NCBI GenBank assembly: GCA_023488865.1
Contig: JAMDDG010000313.1
Coordinates: forward strand, 1 to 10,876
Reading direction: 5' to 3'
Length of the DNA: 10,876 bases
DNA from: Bacteroidota bacterium
GTDB lineage: Bacteria > Bacteroidota > Bacteroidia > Bacteroidales > Prolixibacteraceae
Shown here in pieces: positions 6,550 to 10,876 of the stretch. Both the position numbers and the translations under genes were made by a program. The notes under the pieces are model-generated. The model worked only from the letters and a program-made list of their open reading frames with translations. It was not told the DNA's origin and searched no databases. Position 1 is the first letter of the stretch. Each line of letters opens with the position of its first letter.

Positions 6550-6578
6550 AACTAAAAATTTAAATGATGAATAAATAA

Positions 6579-7907
6579 TTAAATTGTTTTTTTACTGGCG
6601 ATATATTTAAGGTTATCGAACAGCCGGAGCAAAAATTTTCTTTTTTTGGTAAGGATATCGGCTACCCCTTTGATTTCGTAGTTAAAATCAAGGGTAGTGC
6701 CGTAATTGGTGGTCAGTTTATTGGGGAGGTCTACCGTGATCAGGTAGGTTTGGATATCGTTTTTCTTCGCGAACGTTTCGGTTTGGTTGCTGAGGGCCGA
6801 AATCATCGTTACTTTGCCGCCAATAGATCCATATTCCATGTAGGGGTAGTTGTCGAGCCGGATAATCACCTCCTGTCCGACCAACACCTTGCCCGCCCCT
6901 TGCGAAGGAAGATAAACCTGTCCCAGCAACGGATTTCCGGAAGGGATCACCGACAATACAGGTGTACCTGCTGCCACAAAATCGTTCTCCCGCCAGAAAT
7001 TAAGGTACTCCAGTTTACCGGCAAAAGGGGAAGAAAAAGTGTAGGCCAGCCTCCACTTATTAATGTTGTTGACCAATTCGTTGTAACCGGAATAGAGATC
7101 CATTCGTAATTTTTGTTCGGCCTCCTGCTGTTCCAGTTCAAGCATCTGTAATTTGCTGCGCGTATCGTTGATCTGCAACTGTATGTTAGTATACTCCTTC
7201 CCCACCGCCTGGTTGTTCTCCACCTTTGCAAGGTAGGTTACAGCAGAGCGTTCGAGATCGGCCTCGGCGATTGTTTTTGAACGGAACAACAGGCTGTCGC
7301 GGTGTGCGTTTTTGCCCATTATTTTCAAAGAGGTGGTATTGGTGTTCATCTGCTGCCGGTTAAACTCCTTCAGTTGCAATTGAGATTCCAACAACATTTT
7401 GGTGCTTTCCCGCTTTTTCAGATAGGGCTGCCCTTCCCTGTAATTCAGGTATTTTTGGAGTGAATTTAAAAAAGTGTAGTAGGGTATGCTTAATTCTCCC
7501 AAAACCGGATTGGCCGGCAATGCCTCCATCTTGGGATCGTTGTAGAGCGAATCGATGCTGTGTCGCTGCAAATAGTCTTCTATTTCCAAAACGTCTTCCA
7601 GTCTGGCAGGGTTTTCCAGAAAGGCAATCATTTGATTTTCCTTCAGCGAATCGTTGTTGTTTTTCAACAGGTGCAGTTTCCCGGAAGTATTCGCCACCAG
7701 CCTCACCGGTGCCTGACGGGCCGTGATCGATATCGAGCCCGTGACCTTTTCGGGATAATCGATCATCCATCCAAAAAACAGGAGCAATGCAGCAAGACTG
7801 GCTACGATGATGGCCACCATCTTGCCTATTCCATGTGGCATCCGGTCAATAATGTCCTTTACCTCATCGGTACGTTGGGTAATACTTTTGTCAATTTCTT
7901 TCTTCAT
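6579..7907 (-). CDS. HlyD-type periplasmic adaptor (membrane fusion protein)
   Basis: A 442-residue adaptor that links the inner-membrane ABC exporter to an outer-membrane channel for peptide secretion. It has a short cytoplasmic N-terminus and one membrane anchor (about 29-48, GKMVAIIVASLAALLLFFGW). The first half of the lipoyl/barrel-sandwich domain follows (about 65-100, VRLVANTSGKLHLL). A long helical coiled-coil hairpin comes next (about 160-285, with LQLKEFNRQQ and LQMLELEQQEAEQKL), then the second half-motif SPFAGKLEYL (293-302), then the beta-barrel (about 325-410). The ATG at 7907 directly abuts the TAG of the ABC gene (7908-7910), so the two genes are probably translationally coupled. 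No TolC-like outer-membrane gene is in the window; a shared genomic copy is likely. The frame is intact and more GC-rich than the downstream modification genes. Confidence 0.92.
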   Translation of the reverse strand: MKKEIDKSITQRTDEVKDIIDRMPHGIGKMVAIIVASLAALLLFFGWMIDYPEKVTGSISITARQAPVRLVANTSGKLHLLKNNNDSLKENQMIAFLENPARLEDVLEIEDYLQRHSIDSLYNDPKMEALPANPVLGELSIPYYTFLNSLQKYLNYREGQPYLKKRESTKMLLESQLQLKEFNRQQMNTNTTSLKIMGKNAHRDSLLFRSKTIAEADLERSAVTYLAKVENNQAVGKEYTNIQLQINDTRSKLQMLELEQQEAEQKLRMDLYSGYNELVNNINKWRLAYTFSSPFAGKLEYLNFWRENDFVAAGTPVLSVIPSGNPLLGQVYLPSQGAGKVLVGQEVIIRLDNYPYMEYGSIGGKVTMISALSNQTETFAKKNDIQTYLITVDLPNKLTTNYGTTLDFNYEIKGVADILTKKRKFLLRLFDNLKYIASKKTI

Positions 7908-8867
7908 CTATGATTCAGTCACTGCAAGTGTATCTTCACTTTTTACAGGCGCGGTGGCAGCCCAGATTCCCATCTGTTTGTTGACCAGGTCGAAATAGTG
8001 CCCCTCCTTCTCCATCAACTTCTGATGGTTCCCAATTTCAATGATCATTCCGTCTCTCAATACCACAATCTGATCGGCATTCATGATGGTGCTTAACCGG
8101 TGTGCGATCACCACAACGGTCCGCTTTTCGAAGGCATGGTTTAAGGCATTGACAATCTTGTGCTCGTTGATCGCATCCAGGGCGTTTGTGGCTTCGTCTA
8201 AGAACAGATAGGCGGGGGCTTTGTACAATGCCCTGGCAATCAGCAGACGCTGCTTCTGCCCTCCGCTCAGGCCACGGCCTACCTCACCAATTTTAGTTTG
8301 ATACCCTTGTGGCATCTGCTCAATTTCACCGGCAATATGGGCAATCCGTACTGCCTCTTTCAACCTTTCATAATTGATCTCTTCGTCATCAAGCACAATG
8401 TTGTTCAATATGGTGTCATTAAATATTTTCCCGTCCTGCATCACCACCCCGCAATGGTTGCGCCAGTCGCGCAGGCTGATATTGGAGATGTTCATGCTTC
8501 CAATCATGATGTCGCCATAGGAGGGCTGGTACAATCTGAGCAGCAACTTGAGTAGTGTCGATTTTCCGCTTCCGCTTCCACCGACAATGGCTGTAATTTT
8601 CCCTTCCGGAATGACCAGATGGATCTGTTTCAACACAAATGGACTGTTAGGGGTATATTGAAACGACAAATTGCGAATGTTCAGACTCTTACTTTCGGGA
8701 ATACTCATGTTGTTGGTGACAACGGCATCCTCCTCATCTTTTAACTGGTGAATCTCATTGATCCGGAGAAAACTAATTTTGGCATATTGCCCGGTGATGA
8801 TAAAACCAATAATTTGGGTCACAGGGGCATTCAGCATTCCGATAATAAACTGGACGGAGATCATCAC
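7908..8867 (-). CDS. Peptide exporter ABC protein, C-terminal part (last TM helix and ATPase)
   Basis: 319 residues carrying the end of the transmembrane domain (FIIGMLNAPVTQIIGFI, about 7-23, which normally forms TM6) and a complete nucleotide-binding domain. Motifs present: Walker A GGSGSGKST (96-104), Q-loop VVMQDGKIF (Gln144), signature LSGGQKQR (200-207), Walker B YLFLDEAT (220-227) and H-loop AHRLST (His256). It is the continuation of the peptidase/TM protein encoded upstream, one base out of frame. Possible starts are a GTG at 8867 or an ATG at 8864, which overlaps the preceding TGA as TGATG. On its own this piece lacks most of the membrane domain, so it must pair with the upstream product or be made as a frameshift fusion. 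ATPase motifs look fully functional. Confidence 0.9.
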   Translation of the reverse strand: MMISVQFIIGMLNAPVTQIIGFIITGQYAKISFLRINEIHQLKDEEDAVVTNNMSIPESKSLNIRNLSFQYTPNSPFVLKQIHLVIPEGKITAIVGGSGSGKSTLLKLLLRLYQPSYGDIMIGSMNISNISLRDWRNHCGVVMQDGKIFNDTILNNIVLDDEEINYERLKEAVRIAHIAGEIEQMPQGYQTKIGEVGRGLSGGQKQRLLIARALYKAPAYLFLDEATNALDAINEHKIVNALNHAFEKRTVVVIAHRLSTIMNADQIVVLRDGMIIEIGNHQKLMEKEGHYFDLVNKQMGIWAATAPVKSEDTLAVTES

Positions 8868-8873
8868 CCCAAA
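8862..8873 (-). other. Frameshift junction inside the exporter gene (T TTG GGG TGA TG)
   Basis: Reading the minus strand in frame 0 gives TTG GGG then TGA. The heptamer at 8873-8867, T TTG GGG, fits the X XXY YYZ pattern of -1 slippage sites. A -1 shift here yields ILGVMISVQFIIG, which joins the two halves without gain or loss of residues compared with homologous exporters. The TGATG stop/start overlap would also allow reinitiation. I see no strong stem-loop directly downstream, so programmed frameshifting is possible but not well supported. Confidence 0.6.
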
Positions 8874-10144
8874 ATGATTTCGCCGCCAATCACCGCTTTG
8901 GCACAGTAAAAGATGATCACCAGGTTTTGAATGCTTTGGATAAACTGTGCCCCAAGATTTTGTGCATTGGTAATATTCAGCACTTTAAGGTTGGCACGGT
9001 ATAGTTTGGCCTGGATATTCTCCCACTTCCACCTTTTTTGTTTCTCGTAATTATTGATCTTAATATCCTGTATGGCGCCAACCGTTTCGACCCAATAGCT
9101 CTGATTTTGAGAAATGAGTGAAAAATATTCCCAGTCGAGTTTCTTCCTGACTTTCAAAAATGCAAGTACCCAAAAAACATAAAGGGTACTTCCGGATATG
9201 AAGATATAGAATATAATGGGGTTGTAGATCAACAAGATAATACTGAAAGTAAAAAAGGTAAGGGAAGAGAAAATCAGGTTCAGCGAGTTATTCATAATAA
9301 AACTCCGGATGCGCTCATGATCCTGCGCACGTTGCAGGATATCGCCGATCATCTTGTTTTCGAAGAAAGTGACAGGAAGTTGCATCAATTTGATCAGGTA
9401 ATCCGATATCAGGGCAATATTGACCCGAGCCGTGATGTGTAACAGCAACCAATCCCGCACGGCATTTGAAATGGTGACACTTATGATAATTACGATATTG
9501 GCAATCAGTACAATATTGATAAAATCAAGGTCTCTGGTCTGGATTCCCACATCAATTACAGCTTTCGAAATAAAAGGGAGGAGCCCCTGCAACGCGGTGG
9601 CAATGATCATGACCACAAATATGGTTGCAAAATTTTTGCGGAAAGGAAGGAAATAGCTGATTACATTTTCAAAGGTTTTATGCCGTTCGGTGCGTTCTTC
9701 CAAATCCCTTTGCATAAAATCTGCCATCGGTTCAATGGCTAAGATTGCACCAACCTCTTCCTCTTTTTTATACCATCCTTTCCGGAACTCAGGGAGATTA
9801 TATGAAATTAATCCCTTTGCCGGATCTGAAACATGAATCTTCGATTTAGTTGTTTTATAAACCACCACAAAGTGACTGTTTTGCCAATGAATGATGCACG
9901 GCAACGGAACTTTGGTATGCAGGTTTTCAATATCGGTCTTAACAGCTAACGTATGCAACCCTATTTTTTCGGCACCATAACTTAGGTCAAGAAAGGAAAC
10001 CCCTTCACGTGTAATACCGCAAAGATCACGTAAATGCTGAAGTGAGTAATACTTGCCAAAATGTTTGGCAACAATCTTCAGACAGGCAGGACCGCAGTCC
10101 ATGGCGTCCAACTGGTGCTCGAAAGGAAAGTTATTAAAGATCAT
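8864..10144 (-). CDS. Peptide exporter ABC protein, N-terminal part (C39 peptidase plus TM domain)
   Basis: 426 residues. The N-terminal ~140 form a C39 bacteriocin-processing peptidase with Gln11, Cys17 in DAMDCGPACL, His91 in NSHFVVVY and Asp107 in VSDPAKG, so the catalytic set is complete. This domain cleaves Gly-Gly leaders in the cytoplasm during export. The membrane domain follows with five clear spans (about 172-190, 210-226, 288-307, 310-328 and 402-420) and the intracellular loop FFENKMIGDILQR (260-272). The frame ends at GGEIILG followed by TGA, exactly where related PCAT exporters (about 730 residues) continue without a break. With the next frame the total is about 745 residues, the full family length. 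The break lies in a GGGG run and may be a real mutation, a programmed -1 shift or an indel error. Confidence 0.92.
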   Translation of the reverse strand: MIFNNFPFEHQLDAMDCGPACLKIVAKHFGKYYSLQHLRDLCGITREGVSFLDLSYGAEKIGLHTLAVKTDIENLHTKVPLPCIIHWQNSHFVVVYKTTKSKIHVSDPAKGLISYNLPEFRKGWYKKEEEVGAILAIEPMADFMQRDLEERTERHKTFENVISYFLPFRKNFATIFVVMIIATALQGLLPFISKAVIDVGIQTRDLDFINIVLIANIVIIISVTISNAVRDWLLLHITARVNIALISDYLIKLMQLPVTFFENKMIGDILQRAQDHERIRSFIMNNSLNLIFSSLTFFTFSIILLIYNPIIFYIFISGSTLYVFWVLAFLKVRKKLDWEYFSLISQNQSYWVETVGAIQDIKINNYEKQKRWKWENIQAKLYRANLKVLNITNAQNLGAQFIQSIQNLVIIFYCAKAVIGGEIILG

Positions 10145-10173
10145 TAAACCTAAATTTAAAATCTTTTATTTTA

Positions 10174-10201
10174 CAAAATACTTATATTTTGATAGTTACA
10201 A
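10174..10201 (-). promoter_or_regulatory. Candidate promoter for the export/precursor operon
   Basis: On the minus strand TATTTTG (10180-10174) is one base short of the Bacteroidetes -7 consensus TAnnTTTG, and TTG (10201-10199, within TTTTTATTG) sits 18 bases upstream as a possible -33 element. Transcription would begin near 10167, leaving a leader of about 23 bases before the ATG at 10144. The match is imperfect. Confidence 0.3.
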
Positions 10202-10208
10202 TAAAAAC

Positions 10209-10220
10209 TGATACTTATCA
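10209..10220. promoter_or_regulatory. Small palindrome upstream of the candidate promoter
   Basis: tgatacttatca is a perfect inverted repeat (tgata, two-base spacer, tatca) placed just upstream of the proposed -33 element of the exporter operon. The position suits a regulator-binding site. Short AT-rich palindromes are common by chance, so this is only a pointer. Confidence 0.2.
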
Positions 10221-10616
10221 AACAAATCCATGTTTAAACGGAATCTATCGGTATAAGCATCTTCAGGCAATCCAACAACCATCAAGGGATATACAAATAA
10301 CAAATTCAAACTGTGGCGATTTCTCTTTGGGAGGCGTTTTCATTTTGCAGAAAAAATTTAAGCTATACGATTTCAGGCAAGACATGAACCTGCATTTGAG
10401 TACACAAATCACATTATATACTTATATCCCAATTTACGTAGAAAGGTTACCCCATTTTTAGAAAAAGTTTTCATTAAAATGAATTTTTTTTTTTTTACAA
10501 TGAGAATCTGGAGAACTACGCTCACCAGCAAATCATAATTGGGTAATACTTAACACCTATTAATCCAAGTGATAATAAATTGCAATACAATCATTATCAA
10601 TAACTTAATTATTTTC

Positions 10617-10876
10617 CTATTTAAACAACAGGCATACCGGCTTAAATGCGTTGATCTGATCGGTAAAAGTCAGCAATCCGGTTTCCGCATTGCGTTTGAA
10701 GGCCACAATGTTGTTGGTATCCTGGTTGGCGACCAGCAGATAGTCGCCATCGGGGGTTAAGGTGAAATTGCGGGGTATCTCCCCCCGTGTATCTTCGTAT
10801 CCGATCAGTTTGATTTTTGCCTCTTTCGGCATCACCGAAAAAATGGAAATGGTGTTCATTCCCCTATTGGAGACAT
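10617..10876 (-). CDS. Lactonase-family beta-propeller protein, 3' end (6-phosphogluconolactonase-like)
   Basis: About 85 C-terminal residues of a gene that runs off the right edge. The frame is open through the edge and reads VSNRGMNTISIFSV before the first internal ATG (10859). That ATG is therefore not the true start. The blade repeats SNRGMNTISIFSV, PRNFTLTPDGDYLLVANQDTN and NIVAFKRNAETG, and the terminal KPVCLLF, are typical of seven-bladed lactonase proteins (YbhE/Pgl type). These hydrolyse 6-phosphogluconolactone or related lactones, or have unknown substrates in Bacteroidetes. It has the same direction as the exporter but is separated by 472 bases, so it is probably a separate unit. 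The function is inferred from the fold family only. Confidence 0.85.
   Translation of the reverse strand, partial: VSNRGMNTISIFSVMPKEAKIKLIGYEDTRGEIPRNFTLTPDGDYLLVANQDTNNIVAFKRNAETGLLTFTDQINAFKPVCLLFK

Larger units (their letters stand above)
10145..10616. other. Intergenic region between exporter and lactonase genes
   Basis: 472 bases without a convincing gene. A plus-strand frame (10189-10461) opens only with TTG and has no recognisable motif. Right after it, ttcattaaaatgaa (10470-10483) followed by 13 T residues (10484-10496) resembles a weak AT-only terminator. The exporter-proximal end holds the probable promoter and a small palindrome (10209-10220), listed separately. A minus-strand frame with MKTPPKEKSPQF (near 10340) is also open for only about 40 codons. 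Confidence 0.4.

Noticed and set aside
10189..10461. 90-residue plus-strand open frame upstream of the exporter
   Set aside because: It starts with TTG, has no recognisable motif or ribosome binding site, and overlaps the likely promoter of the opposite-strand exporter; kept only as part of the intergenic description.

Overview
The window looks like an accessory region of a Bacteroidota genome, probably Bacteroidales. The evidence is a 'GG' leader peptide of the kind found in Bacteroidetes natural-product precursors, an AT-rich background, -7 elements resembling TAnnTTTG, weak Shine-Dalgarno signals, and flanking genes (tpx, a lactonase-type propeller protein) of a type common in that phylum. 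The assignment rests on recognising families, not on a database search.

Layout. 175-684 (+) is thiol peroxidase Tpx, ending in a strong hairpin terminator (737-773). 1070-1750 (+) is a small AT-rich exostosin/GT64-like glycosyltransferase that converges on the cluster. On the minus strand, read right to left, come: a C39-peptidase ABC exporter (10144-7908, split into two frames at 8864-8867), an HlyD-type adaptor (7907-6579), a 128-residue double-glycine precursor peptide (6549-6163), an internally deleted IS630-type element (about 5498-5879), a CPBP intramembrane protease (5475-4672), a beta-1,4-galactosyltransferase-like enzyme (4635-3862), a LanC-like protein lacking the usual zinc ligands (3840-2758) and a GT2 glycosyltransferase (2780-1851). 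The right edge (10617-10876) is the 3' end of a lactonase-family beta-propeller gene.

How the genes may work together (inference). The precursor would be made with a 30-residue leader, and its 98-residue Tyr/Asn/Pro-rich core modified, plausibly by two or three GT-A glycosyltransferases, with the LanC-like toroid as scaffold or pseudo-cyclase. The exporter's peptidase domain would cut after Gly-Gly during secretion through the HlyD adaptor, with the CPBP protease giving immunity or further processing. No LanB/LanM dehydratase, radical SAM enzyme, ATP-grasp enzyme or YcaO protein lies in the window. The combination therefore does not match a standard lanthipeptide, sactipeptide or graspetide cluster, and it is a good candidate for an undescribed glycosylated RiPP system. 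The exporter frameshift and the transposon remnant leave open whether it is still functional.
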